Source: Gloeocapsopsis sp. IPPAS B-1203
Lineage (GTDB): Bacteria; Cyanobacteriota; Cyanobacteriia; Cyanobacteriales; Chroococcidiopsidaceae
DNA: 35,850 nucleotides
NCBI RefSeq assembly: GCF_002749975.1
Contig: NZ_PEIG01000026.1
Span: 1-35,850, forward strand
Direction of reading: 5' to 3'
How positions within the stretch are numbered: the first letter of the stretch is position 1; every line of letters starts with the position of its first letter. Made by a program: the position numbers and the translations under genes. The notes beneath the pieces were generated by a model. That model searched no databases and was not told the DNA's origin. It saw only the letters and a list, made by a program, of their open reading frames with translations. Shown piece after piece: positions 17,963 through 26,747 of the stretch.

Positions 17963-20218
17963 ATGCGTAAAAGATACTTATTTACTGCTATCGCATCGGC
18001 AATTTTACCTTTACTCTTCAAGTCAGTCGCTACTGCACAACAAGCAGCACCTGGAGACAACGAACGTCTAGCTGCCCAAGCTGAACCTGCTGTAGTACGT
18101 ATTGTTGATGGCTGCTTTGGTACTTATGTTTATAACGATAGAGAATATGACCAAAGTGCTGGAGGCATTGGTTCGGGTTTTTTTATTAATTCCAATGGCT
18201 ACATTGCTACAAATGCCCATGTCACTGAGTTTGGCTACAAAGGTGAAAATTCTTGTAGAGAGACTCTTTTTGCCAGATTTCTGAGAGAAGTAGCCCAGCA
18301 AGACTCTAGATTAAGCCAGCTTCTTAATAGTTCTAATCCCTTAACTCGTCGAGATGCAGTAGCTTTGATGAGGCAAGAGTCTAGATTGAAAGATTTTGAG
18401 TTTGTGCATCACGTTATTCTCCCAAACCCAAACCAAGACCCTGTTGCTTTTGAAATTAAGTCTTATGGTGAAACCACGGGTCAAAATAATGCTAAGGACG
18501 TGGCAATTATCAAGATTGATATTGAAAATACACCCAGCCTACAAATGGCGGAAAACTCTAATCAGGTAAGAATTCAAGATCACGTAACAGTAGTTGGATA
18601 TCCAGCAGCAGCTGATGACTTTGATAACAACATCTTGAGTAGGGGATCGTTTTTTGAAGCTTCGTTTACTGATGGTAGAATTTCAGCGAGAAGAAACCTG
18701 GCTAGCGGAACACCTATTCTCCAAATCAGTGCCCCAGCAACAAATGGTAATTCTGGCGGACCTGTTCTTAATAACCAAGGTGAGGTGATTGGTATGCCTA
18801 CATTTACCTTATCGTCTAATGGTCAGCAGGTATCTGGCTTCACTTTTGTTATCCCTACAAATACAATTATGGAGTTTGTTAGACAGGCAGGTACTACTAA
18901 TGAGCAAGGAGTAGTTGATGAGGTTTACCGCGAGGGGCTTGAATTATTTTTCAATGGTCAATATCAAGAAGCGATCGCTAGGTTTGAAGAAATCAGAAAT
19001 CTCTTTCGACCGCATTCTGAAGCAGATCGGTTAATTCAGGAAAGTCAGCAAGCAATTAGTACAGGAAGAGGAAGTTCAAGTACGAACCCAACCCCAAGCC
19101 CAACACCAACGAATTCTCCAACTCAGATTTCTAGTGGTAATAGCGGCTTAAATAACTTTCTTCGTAATATTCCTCCTTGGGGAGTTCCATTACTAATTGC
19201 TTTACTAGTGGGAATTCCATCTGTAGTATTATTGATGCGTCGAAATCGCATATCGAATCAATCTAATCAGTCTACCTACGGTAACGACTACCCACCACCT
19301 AACACACCACCAGCCTCACCGCCACCGCAACCATCGCCGATTCCTCATTTCTCGACGCAGCCGCAAAATTTCGGTAGTGGAAGCTACACTGTGCCGAATG
19401 TACAATCTTTTCCGTCTACTGTACGCGAAGGATTCGGTAACGACACAACTTTTACAACTCAAGTCACACATTTTGGTTCACTTACTTGCACCTCAGGGAT
19501 ACTTGCTGGAAAAACGTTTCCTATTCCTCCTGAAGGACTTTCTATAGGACGCGATCGCACTTGTCAGGTGGTGATTGACGATCCTCGCATTTCAAAAGAA
19601 CACTTGTGGATTGGATTGCGAAATAATTCTGTCATAGCAATAGATAAGAAATCTAGCAATGGCACTTTCTTAAACAAAACAGGATATCAACGAATTAATG
19701 AGGTTTTTCTCAAGCCAGGCGATGAATTAATCCTAGCGGATGGAGTTGTCAAATTCCTTTATAATGCACCCTCAAGCACAGTATCAAATCAAACAATCAC
19801 TGCTGTAAAACAGAACGGCGATCGCACGGTAGTAGAAACAGCCAGACTTGGTACGATTACGTTTACATCAGGAGCATTAATAGGACAAAAATTTGAGATT
19901 CCGCCAACAGGACTTTGTATAGGACGCGATCGCCAAGCTCAAATTGTCATTGACGATCATCGAGTATCTAAGCAACACCTGTGGATTGTACCGCGTGATG
20001 GTCGCGTAGCTGTTGTCGATAAGGGATCGACCAATGGTGCTTATCTCAATCAACTAAGTTCTGAACGAATTAAAGATGTTGTTCTCAATTCTGGAGACAC
20101 AATTATTCTCTGCGAAGGAGATGTGGCGCGGTTCCAGTACCAAGATGACAAAACGACAATTGAGAATAAACCAGCACTCGCATTGCAACCATCTCAGAAT
20201 GGCACCACAAGAACATAA
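17963..20218 (+). CDS. Exported trypsin-like serine protease with TM helix and two FHA domains
   Basis: A 751-residue multidomain protein. A signal peptide (1 to about 25, ending ATA-QQ) leads into a trypsin-like protease domain with the catalytic triad H86 (TNAHV), D179 (KDVAIIKID) and S264 (NGNSGGP). A segment at about 320-365 looks TPR-like (LFFNGQYQEAIARF). A Pro/Thr/Ser linker precedes a TM helix (about 408-427). After it come a Pro-rich linker and two FHA domains, at about 505-600 and 628-725, each with IGRDR and S-K-(E/Q)-H motifs, ending SSNGTFLN and STNGAYLN. The layout places the protease outside and both FHA domains inside the cell, so the protein could couple cytoplasmic Thr phosphorylation to proteolysis in the envelope. 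A Ser/Thr kinase gene follows 56 bp later. Confidence 0.9.
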   Translation: MRKRYLFTAIASAILPLLFKSVATAQQAAPGDNERLAAQAEPAVVRIVDGCFGTYVYNDREYDQSAGGIGSGFFINSNGYIATNAHVTEFGYKGENSCRETLFARFLREVAQQDSRLSQLLNSSNPLTRRDAVALMRQESRLKDFEFVHHVILPNPNQDPVAFEIKSYGETTGQNNAKDVAIIKIDIENTPSLQMAENSNQVRIQDHVTVVGYPAAADDFDNNILSRGSFFEASFTDGRISARRNLASGTPILQISAPATNGNSGGPVLNNQGEVIGMPTFTLSSNGQQVSGFTFVIPTNTIMEFVRQAGTTNEQGVVDEVYREGLELFFNGQYQEAIARFEEIRNLFRPHSEADRLIQESQQAISTGRGSSSTNPTPSPTPTNSPTQISSGNSGLNNFLRNIPPWGVPLLIALLVGIPSVVLLMRRNRISNQSNQSTYGNDYPPPNTPPASPPPQPSPIPHFSTQPQNFGSGSYTVPNVQSFPSTVREGFGNDTTFTTQVTHFGSLTCTSGILAGKTFPIPPEGLSIGRDRTCQVVIDDPRISKEHLWIGLRNNSVIAIDKKSSNGTFLNKTGYQRINEVFLKPGDELILADGVVKFLYNAPSSTVSNQTITAVKQNGDRTVVETARLGTITFTSGALIGQKFEIPPTGLCIGRDRQAQIVIDDHRVSKQHLWIVPRDGRVAVVDKGSTNGAYLNQLSSERIKDVVLNSGDTIILCEGDVARFQYQDDKTTIENKPALALQPSQNGTTRT

Positions 20219-20274
20219 TACCTGCTGTATGTCAACTCAAAAGTAGAAATTAAAACTTGCTGGAGATACGGGTG

Positions 20275-22281
20275 ATGATAGGCAAGATACTAGGCGGACG
20301 TTACCGAGTTACTGAAATCCTAGCTGCGGGAGGTTTTAGCGAAACCTATGTTGCTGAAGATATTCATCGACCGCATTATCCCAAATGTGTTGTTAAGCAT
20401 CTCAAACCTGCTAGTAGCGAACGTGGCTTGCTAGAAAGTGCGAGACGATTGTTTAAATCAGAAGCAGAAACGCTGGAACAGTTGGGTAAAAACGCTCAAA
20501 TTCCTACTTTATTTGCTTATTTTGAAGAAAATCAAGAATTCTACCTAGTACAAGAATTTATCAATGGCAATACCCTAAGTGAGGAATTAATCTCTGGTCA
20601 GCCTTGGTATGAAAGTCAAGTTTTGCAACTGTTGCAAGAAGTCTTAGGAATTCTGGTATTTGTACACAGTTATAAACTGATTCATCGAGATCTCAAGCCT
20701 AGCAATTTGATGAGAAGAAAGGAGGATAACCGATTAGTTTTAATTGACTTTGGTTCAGTTAAGCAAGCCTGGATGCAAGTTGCAGCAATGCCAGAACAAA
20801 CTGGTGCAACGATCGCGATCGGCACTCCTGGTTATATGCCTACAGAACAGGGACGGGGAAAACCGCGCCCTAACAGCGATATCTATGCACTGGGCATCAT
20901 TGCTATTCAAGCCATTACTGGGCTACATCCTTCCCAATTAGAAGAAGATGTTGATACAGGTGAAATGCTTTGGCAACATCAGGCGCAGATCAGTAATGAG
21001 CTAGCAGCAATCTTATCAAAAATGGTGCGCTATCATTTCAAAGAACGCTACCAAACAGCAGCAGAAGCACTACAAGCACTCCAACTCATCATTAACCGAG
21101 ACAAAATCCACTCGGATACTGTAGTTGTACCATTACCACTCCATACGTCTCAAACACCTGATTCCTCTCAAAAAGCCATTCTAGTTGCTAGTGTCAATTC
21201 ATCAGTACAGGCAAAAATTCCAACACCCTCTACTGTCATCACTGCTGAACCACCACAAAAACTTAATTCGCTGCAACTGACAGTTCTTTCATCGCCAACA
21301 TCATCAAATAAAGAAGCAAAGCCAGAGGTAACAACAGTCAATCAATCACTCACTCAAATTAAACTGCAGAAAAATTATCTTGCTACCCTCTTACACAGGC
21401 CATATCATTTGTGGTTTGGAGCAGGAATTACTGCTGCAGTGATGAGTATGGTTGCTGGTTATACTGTATTTTGGCAACCACGAGCAATGAGCCATCAAGC
21501 ACTAGAGCAACTGCAGGCTTTAAAAAACCAAGGAAATTACCAAGAGTGTGCGAATCAAAATCCTACACTACCTAAAGATTCTATTTTCTTTATTCAAGCA
21601 CAAGCAATCATTCAAGAATGTCAGTTGGCTGAAGCGCAAAACTTAGCAACTAATCGCAGTTTTCAAGCCGCGATCGCCGCAGCTAGTAAAATCCCTCAAG
21701 ACGCTGCAAATTATCAACAAGCCCAGCACTCAATTGGGCAATGGTCTAACAATATTCTTGACGTAGCCCAAAATCAATATCAGTTTGGCAACCTCAACGA
21801 AGCGATCGCGATCGCTAAAGTTATTTCTGCAGATAGCCCAGTTCATAGCAAATCTCAAGCCGCAATTCAGCAATGGCAGCAAGAATGGGGAAAAAATACT
21901 TCTCACTGGCAAGCAGCACAAAAAGCTTTAGAGCAAAAGAATTGGCAAGCGGTTCTTGACGAAGTTGCAAAAATGGATAGTACTTCTTATTGGCAAGCAA
22001 AAATTCAGCCAATTGTTAAGGAAGCAGAAACTCAGATTGCTGCAACTAAACCCAAGCCTCAAGTTGCAAGAACAACGCGATCGCCAGTGACTTCTGCTGC
22101 AACCAACACTACACGCAATCGCACCATCACTCGTACGTCTAGACAGCCAACCCGTATTACCCGTTCTACCACTCGTACCTCCAGACAACCAACGCGCTCA
22201 AGTTCTAAACCCCGAACAGCTGCTAAACCTGCAAATCCTACCCGTACCAAACCTTCTGGATGGAAAGTAGAAACTCGGTAA
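20275..22281 (+). CDS. Ser/Thr protein kinase with TM helix and basic repeat tail
   Basis: I start this 668-residue kinase at the ATG at 20275 because GGAG at 20262-20265 gives a 9-nt spacing. An in-frame TTG at 20257 is weaker. The kinase domain (about 9-275) has the loop LAAGGFSE, K41, HRDLKPSN (D139), DFG (158-160) and GTPGYMPTEQ. A Ser/Thr/Pro-rich linker leads to a TM helix (about 379-400). Beyond it lie about 200 residues of helical, repeat-like sequence with many Gln, Ala and Trp (NYQQAQ, HWQAAQ, YWQAK), then a Thr/Arg/Ser-rich basic tail containing two 14-residue repeats. The gene follows the protease-FHA-FHA gene by 56 bp and is probably co-transcribed, which makes that protein a likely substrate or partner (inference). 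Confidence 0.92.
   Translation: MIGKILGGRYRVTEILAAGGFSETYVAEDIHRPHYPKCVVKHLKPASSERGLLESARRLFKSEAETLEQLGKNAQIPTLFAYFEENQEFYLVQEFINGNTLSEELISGQPWYESQVLQLLQEVLGILVFVHSYKLIHRDLKPSNLMRRKEDNRLVLIDFGSVKQAWMQVAAMPEQTGATIAIGTPGYMPTEQGRGKPRPNSDIYALGIIAIQAITGLHPSQLEEDVDTGEMLWQHQAQISNELAAILSKMVRYHFKERYQTAAEALQALQLIINRDKIHSDTVVVPLPLHTSQTPDSSQKAILVASVNSSVQAKIPTPSTVITAEPPQKLNSLQLTVLSSPTSSNKEAKPEVTTVNQSLTQIKLQKNYLATLLHRPYHLWFGAGITAAVMSMVAGYTVFWQPRAMSHQALEQLQALKNQGNYQECANQNPTLPKDSIFFIQAQAIIQECQLAEAQNLATNRSFQAAIAAASKIPQDAANYQQAQHSIGQWSNNILDVAQNQYQFGNLNEAIAIAKVISADSPVHSKSQAAIQQWQQEWGKNTSHWQAAQKALEQKNWQAVLDEVAKMDSTSYWQAKIQPIVKEAETQIAATKPKPQVARTTRSPVTSAATNTTRNRTITRTSRQPTRITRSTTRTSRQPTRSSSKPRTAAKPANPTRTKPSGWKVETR
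22129..22212 (+). repeat. Two in-frame 42-bp repeats encoding a basic tail
   Basis: Two copies of a 42-bp unit (22129-22170 and 22171-22212) encode 14-residue repeats that both begin TRTSRQPTR (from residue 619). The second copy is diverged at its 3' end. They form the Thr/Arg-rich extreme C-terminus of the kinase. Confidence 0.8.
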
Positions 22282-22460
22282 ACAAGGCTTAATCCGCTAC
22301 ACCCTATAAATTACACAAAATCTCTTTAAACCTCTTATTATCTTTGCGACCTAGCCTAACGCCTGCGGCTAACGGCAACCCCTACAGGGAATGTGTACTT
22401 TGTGGTTCATTTCTTCCTACTTTTACGTAAATTCCTCAACTCAAAACTTTCTTAATTGTT

Positions 22461-23531
22461 ATGTCTCCAAAAAAACTTTTAATTCACCTGAGTGCTTTAC
22501 TCATAGCGCCAATTTCTGTTTTTCCTAATCCTGCAAGTGTTTTATCTTACCCAGATTCTCAATTCAACCAACTAATAGCTCAAAATTCTCAGCAATTTGC
22601 AATCAACCAAGTAAAAACACCTTCTTGGCAAAAAGGAACTGTTAATTTATATACGATTGGCTCGGAACAAAATGGGCACTCTCTTCCCGTGCGTGCGATC
22701 GCCTTTAGTCCTAATGGTCAATTTCTGGCAAGTGGGAGTGCTGATAAAACAATTAAAATTTGGAATTTACAAGCGCAAACTTTAGAACATACCCTGACTC
22801 AGAATACTGCGCAAATCAACTCAGTTGCCTTTAGTCCAGATGGCAAATTTCTGGCAAGTGGACATCTTGATGGCAGCGTTAAATTATGGAACTGGAGGAA
22901 AGGAACTCTCCTGAAAACTTTAGCTCGACATTCAGATATTGTGACGTCTGTAGTTTTTAGTCCTGATAGTCGAACTCTTGTAAGTAGTAGTGGCGACAAA
23001 CGAATTAAATTATGGAACGTCGAAACTGGAGATCTGCGCTGCGAAATTGCTAGTAAGCAATGGATTACTGCAATTAGCTTTAGTCCAGACGGCACAACTC
23101 TTGCCAGTAGTGGTTTAGGTAAAACTATTGATTTGTGGAATTCAGACACTGGTAAATTGCTGCGCGTTCTTGGCAAGGACACAAAGCCGATATATTCCAT
23201 GACCTTTAGTCCAAACGGTCAAACACTTGCTAGTGGTAGTGGAGACACGACTATTAAACTATGGGATGTGCAAACAGGAAAAGTACTCCGCACATTCACA
23301 GGACATTTACAAGAAGTGACTTCAATTGCTTTTAGCCCAAATGGTCAGTTTCTAATTAGTGGTAGTTGGGACAAAACTGTAAAATTGTGGAATATCAAAA
23401 CTGGACAAACAATCCGCGACTTTCTGGAAAATACCCAGCGCATTCTAGCTGTTGCTTTTAGCTCAGACGGAAAAACTTTTGCTAGCGTCAGCGGTGACAG
23501 AACGATCAAAATCTGGCGATCGCGAAATTAA
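22461..23531 (+). CDS. Exported WD40 seven-blade propeller protein
   Basis: A 356-residue protein with an N-terminal signal-like segment (LLIHLSALLIAPISVF, residues 5-20), a short linker, and seven WD40 repeats covering about residues 65-356. The blades end IKIW, VKLW, IKLW, IDLW, IKLW, VKLW and IKIW. There is no Cys lipobox, so it is either secreted to the periplasm or held by its signal anchor. Its architecture closely matches the WD40 protein at 5145-6161, and the two may be paralogues. It lies about 180 bp after the second kinase gene on the same strand and may be part of that signalling cluster. It converges with the fetB-like gene, 17 bp away. It has no predicted catalytic role. Confidence 0.87.
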   Translation: MSPKKLLIHLSALLIAPISVFPNPASVLSYPDSQFNQLIAQNSQQFAINQVKTPSWQKGTVNLYTIGSEQNGHSLPVRAIAFSPNGQFLASGSADKTIKIWNLQAQTLEHTLTQNTAQINSVAFSPDGKFLASGHLDGSVKLWNWRKGTLLKTLARHSDIVTSVVFSPDSRTLVSSSGDKRIKLWNVETGDLRCEIASKQWITAISFSPDGTTLASSGLGKTIDLWNSDTGKLLRVLGKDTKPIYSMTFSPNGQTLASGSGDTTIKLWDVQTGKVLRTFTGHLQEVTSIAFSPNGQFLISGSWDKTVKLWNIKTGQTIRDFLENTQRILAVAFSSDGKTFASVSGDRTIKIWRSRN

Positions 23532-23548
23532 ATACTTTGATAACACGA

Positions 23549-24331
23549 TCATCTAATCAATTGTGCCGCAGCATTAAAAAACTGACGACATAGCCCTCGC
23601 GTTACCAATAGTGCGGTCATTAAGTTGGCGAAGGCAAGAATAAACAAAACTAAGATTTGGTATGATGCCGCATCAAGCGGATCGACACCACTCAGCAGTT
23701 GACCTGTAATGATTCCTGGCAGAGTTACAATTCCCACGACTGTCATTTGATTCAAAATTGGTATGAGTCCAGCTTTGATGGCATCTCTACGGTACTGTGC
23801 GACAGCTTGTTGGGGAGTTGCGCCTAAACTTAAATGCGTTTCAATTTCTAAGTGACTCGCATTAATCGTACTGACAAGGCGTTCTCCGGCGATCGCTGCG
23901 CCGTTAATTGCACTACCGAAGACAATTCCGGCAAGAGGAATGAGATACTGTGGTTCATACCATCGCAGGGGTTGAATAATGAGCAAATTTGTGTAAGCTA
24001 ACGTGACAGCAGTACTCAAAAAAATTGCTCCCCAGACTAACGGTAAAACCAAAGGAATCTTTTTACTAATGCGATTGCGAGCAACAATTGCAGCAATTGT
24101 GAGCATCACTGCTAAAATCGCCAAAACAGCCCACAGATTGTCTATTGCAAAGACAAATGCTAGAACATACCCAACTACCAACAATTGCAGAATCGTTCTT
24201 CCTGCAGCGATCGCGATATTCAACTCTAAACCAATTCTTTCCCAAGCAGATAACCCAATGGCGATCGCAATTAATCCCACTGCTAAAACTAAATCGAGTA
24301 AATCTAAGCTAATTAAACCTGTTGATGCCAT
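23549..24331 (-). CDS. fetB: FetB-like ABC transporter permease (UPF0014/YbbM family)
   Basis: A 260-residue membrane protein with about seven TM helices matching the YbbM/FetB family. It has AAGRTILQLLVVGYVLAFVF, RNRISKK, FGSAINGAAIAGERL, LSLGATPQQAV and LPGIITGQLLSGVDP, all characteristic of that family. In E. coli FetA (ATPase) and FetB (permease) are linked to iron export and peroxide resistance. No fetA-like ATPase gene adjoins it here: the upstream side is a repeat-bearing spacer and a divergent aminotransferase gene. Either the partner is elsewhere or the protein uses a distant ATPase. The family call is firm and the iron role is by homology. Confidence 0.88.
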   Translation of the reverse strand: MASTGLISLDLLDLVLAVGLIAIAIGLSAWERIGLELNIAIAAGRTILQLLVVGYVLAFVFAIDNLWAVLAILAVMLTIAAIVARNRISKKIPLVLPLVWGAIFLSTAVTLAYTNLLIIQPLRWYEPQYLIPLAGIVFGSAINGAAIAGERLVSTINASHLEIETHLSLGATPQQAVAQYRRDAIKAGLIPILNQMTVVGIVTLPGIITGQLLSGVDPLDAASYQILVLFILAFANLMTALLVTRGLCRQFFNAAAQLIR

Positions 24332-24345
24332 AGTTTTCTTTAATA

Positions 24346-24373
24346 GGGGCGAGGAGTGAGGGGCGAGGAGTGA
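24346..24373. repeat. Perfect 14-bp tandem duplication, G-rich
   Basis: Two perfect head-to-tail copies of GGGGCGAGGAGTGA (24346-24359 and 24360-24373) just upstream of the fetB-like gene. The unit is related to the heptamer-like block at the window start. Such tandem G-rich blocks are frequent in cyanobacterial intergenic DNA. Confidence 0.85.
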
Positions 24374-24613
24374 GTTTTGAATTTTGAGTCCTAAAGAGTT
24401 TTGAGTTCTCAGTTTTGTTAGCGTAGCGGTGCGTGAGCACGTTTTGAATCAAAAAAAGTTTTATAACTCAACACTTCACGACTTTCTTAAACCCCTAATC
24501 TCTCCAATATGAAACAACTCACCAGATTTTTCATTCTAAAAGCTTAAAAGAAGCCGAAACCGGATTTTCTTGTAGCACGACATTTGATTTGATATTTTCA
24601 AGATTAAATACTT

Positions 24614-25747
24614 ATGGATCTAAGCGTGAATATCCCTCCTCTAGACTTAGTGCGGCAGTATACAACGATAGAAGCAGAAGTAAGTGATGCTGTTTTAAAA
24701 GTTTTGGCTTCTGGTGGTTATATTGGTGGACCTTCAGTAAAGGGCTTTGAACAGCAATTTGCGGCTTATACAGATGCTGCAGAATGTGTGGCGTGTAATT
24801 CAGGTACTGATGCGTTGTTTTTGGCACTCAAAGCTTTAGACATTGGTTCAGGCGATGAAGTGATTACCTCACCGTTTACTTTCTTCGCAACGACTGAAGT
24901 GATTACAGCAGTTGGTGCAACGCCAGTTTTTGTGGATATTGACGCTGCAACTTTTAATCTTGATGTTGCAAAAGTAAAGGCTGCAATTACGAGTAGAACT
25001 AAAGCAATTATGCCTGTTCACTTGTTTGGACAGCCTGTAGATATGACTGCGGTGATGGAAATTGCGCAAGCACGTAATTTAGCCGTGATTGAAGACTGTG
25101 CCCAATCTACAGGGGCGATGTGGGCAGGGCAAAAAGTAGGTAGTATTGGGCACATTGGTTGTTTTAGTTTTTACCCAACAAAGAATTTAGGTGCGTGTGG
25201 TGATGGTGGGGCAATTACGACAAATGACTCTGCGATCGCAGCGAGAATCCGCATGTTACGCGAGCATGGTAGTCAAACACGCTACATCCATGAAGAAATT
25301 GGTGTCAATAGTCGATTGGATGCGATCCAAGCCACTATTTTACAAATTAAACTTCGCTATCTTGACCAGTGGAACGAACAACGTCGAGCGATCGCCCAGC
25401 GTTATCACGAATTTCTTGCACATATTCCTACAGTTGCGATTCCACACGAACTTGAGGGCGGTGTTGGCGTATGGAACCAGTACACAATTCGGATAGCGAA
25501 GAATGACAGCAGCTATCGCGATCGCGTCCGCCAGATGCTGCAAGAACGCGGTGTCAGTTCAATGGTGTATTACCCGCTTGCTTTACATTTACAACCTGTC
25601 TATAAAAATCTCGGTTATCAACCAGGAAGCTTGCCAGTTTCAGAACAAGCTAGCCATGAGGTCATATCTGTGCCAATGTTTCCAGAAATGACAATCGAGC
25701 AGCAAGATCAGGTAATTTATAGCTTGAAAGATTGTCTCACAAACTAG
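24614..25747 (+). CDS. DegT/DnrJ/EryC1/StrS-family PLP aminotransferase
   Basis: A 377-residue cytoplasmic sugar aminotransferase-type enzyme. The PLP-binding Lys is K190 in FSFYPTKNLG. Other cofactor contacts are the CNSGTDAL loop (61-68) and IEDCAQSTGA (D161, Q164), all as in the DegT/StrS family. SPFTFFATTEVI (86-97) and GGAITTND also fit. Such enzymes transfer an amino group from Glu or Gln to nucleotide-linked keto-sugars for polysaccharide, O-antigen or antibiotic sugars. No other sugar-nucleotide gene is adjacent, so the product is unknown. The length is normal for the family. A spacer of about 280 bp carrying the G-rich tandem repeat separates it from the divergent fetB-like gene. Confidence 0.92.
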   Translation: MDLSVNIPPLDLVRQYTTIEAEVSDAVLKVLASGGYIGGPSVKGFEQQFAAYTDAAECVACNSGTDALFLALKALDIGSGDEVITSPFTFFATTEVITAVGATPVFVDIDAATFNLDVAKVKAAITSRTKAIMPVHLFGQPVDMTAVMEIAQARNLAVIEDCAQSTGAMWAGQKVGSIGHIGCFSFYPTKNLGACGDGGAITTNDSAIAARIRMLREHGSQTRYIHEEIGVNSRLDAIQATILQIKLRYLDQWNEQRRAIAQRYHEFLAHIPTVAIPHELEGGVGVWNQYTIRIAKNDSSYRDRVRQMLQERGVSSMVYYPLALHLQPVYKNLGYQPGSLPVSEQASHEVISVPMFPEMTIEQQDQVIYSLKDCLTN

Positions 25748-25893
25748 AGGGCAGGGATCGGGGAGCAGAGGGTAGGCGGGTAGTAAAGAACAATAACAAT
25801 TAAATCTCTCCCACACTCCCATACTCCTACTCTACAACGCTCCCACTAATCACTAGTCACTAGCCACCGACTGCTAATTACTTAGTTATAACT

Positions 25894-26640
25894 CTACGCT
25901 AATACCCCACTTCGGTGAGTAGCTAAAGCATCAACTAAACTACGCACAGCAGCAATCATCGCGACTTCGCTGTTAAGTTGGTTGATTGCAGAACCAACAC
26001 CAACACCCGCAGCCCCAGCAGCGATCGCCAGCGGTGCAGTCACACTCGAAATTCCAGAAGCACACAGTACCGGAACTGATACGGCACGAGAAATTTCGTA
26101 AGCAGCTGCCAAAGTAGGTGCAGCTTTTTCAATCAGTCCTAGAGTTCCTGGATGCGCTGGTTGAGTGCTAGTTCCACCTTCAGTTTGGATAATGTCAGCC
26201 CCAGCTTCGACGAGTTCTTCGGCTAGTTGTACTTGCTGATCGAGTTCCAGAATATGGGGAACAGTAACAGATAATGTGATCTGCGGTAGAAGCGATCGCG
26301 TAGCTTGTGTTAACTCCAGTACTTCTGCTGCTTCAAAACGCCGTCCTTGAGCATAGAAACTATCAAAGTTACCAATTTCGATTAAATCAGCCCCAGCTTC
26401 TACTGCAACAACAAACTTTTCTGGTTCAACTGCAGATATACAAACTGGTAGATTTGTCAAGCTGCGTGCTAGCTTTACTAGTTCAGCATCAGCAGCAATA
26501 TCAACAAAAGTCGCACCACCGCGATCGGCAGCAATTACGGTAGCAGCAACTCGCTGAGAATCAAAGTTATTTAAGCCACTGATAATTTTGAGGACGCGTC
26601 TTTGTTCAAAGGCACGTTGCATTTCAGGATGCATTGTCAT
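25894..26640 (-). CDS. ycf23: Ycf23 / DUF561 TIM-barrel-like protein
   Basis: A 248-residue protein of the DUF561 family, found in cyanobacteria and red-algal plastids as Ycf23. Recognisable stretches are RRVLKIISGLNNFD at the N-terminus, ADRGGATFVDIAAD, PVCISAVEP, GADIIQTEGGTS and VLCASGISSVTAPLAIAAGA near the C-terminus. The alternating strand/helix pattern, with Gly-rich ends like those of phosphate-binding barrels, suggests a TIM-barrel fold (inference). The function is unknown to me. It has no close operon partner: the upstream neighbour is the decayed DUF389 gene on the other strand. Confidence 0.88.
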   Translation of the reverse strand: MTMHPEMQRAFEQRRVLKIISGLNNFDSQRVAATVIAADRGGATFVDIAADAELVKLARSLTNLPVCISAVEPEKFVVAVEAGADLIEIGNFDSFYAQGRRFEAAEVLELTQATRSLLPQITLSVTVPHILELDQQVQLAEELVEAGADIIQTEGGTSTQPAHPGTLGLIEKAAPTLAAAYEISRAVSVPVLCASGISSVTAPLAIAAGAAGVGVGSAINQLNSEVAMIAAVRSLVDALATHRSGVLA

Positions 26641-26747
26641 GATTTATCCGACACAGCTACAAAAAAGTTACGCTATATTGTGACATTCCTCAGCAGTTAG
26701 AAGCTAGGGGCAATAGTGAAAAATGACAGGTAGCCAGGATAAACCAA

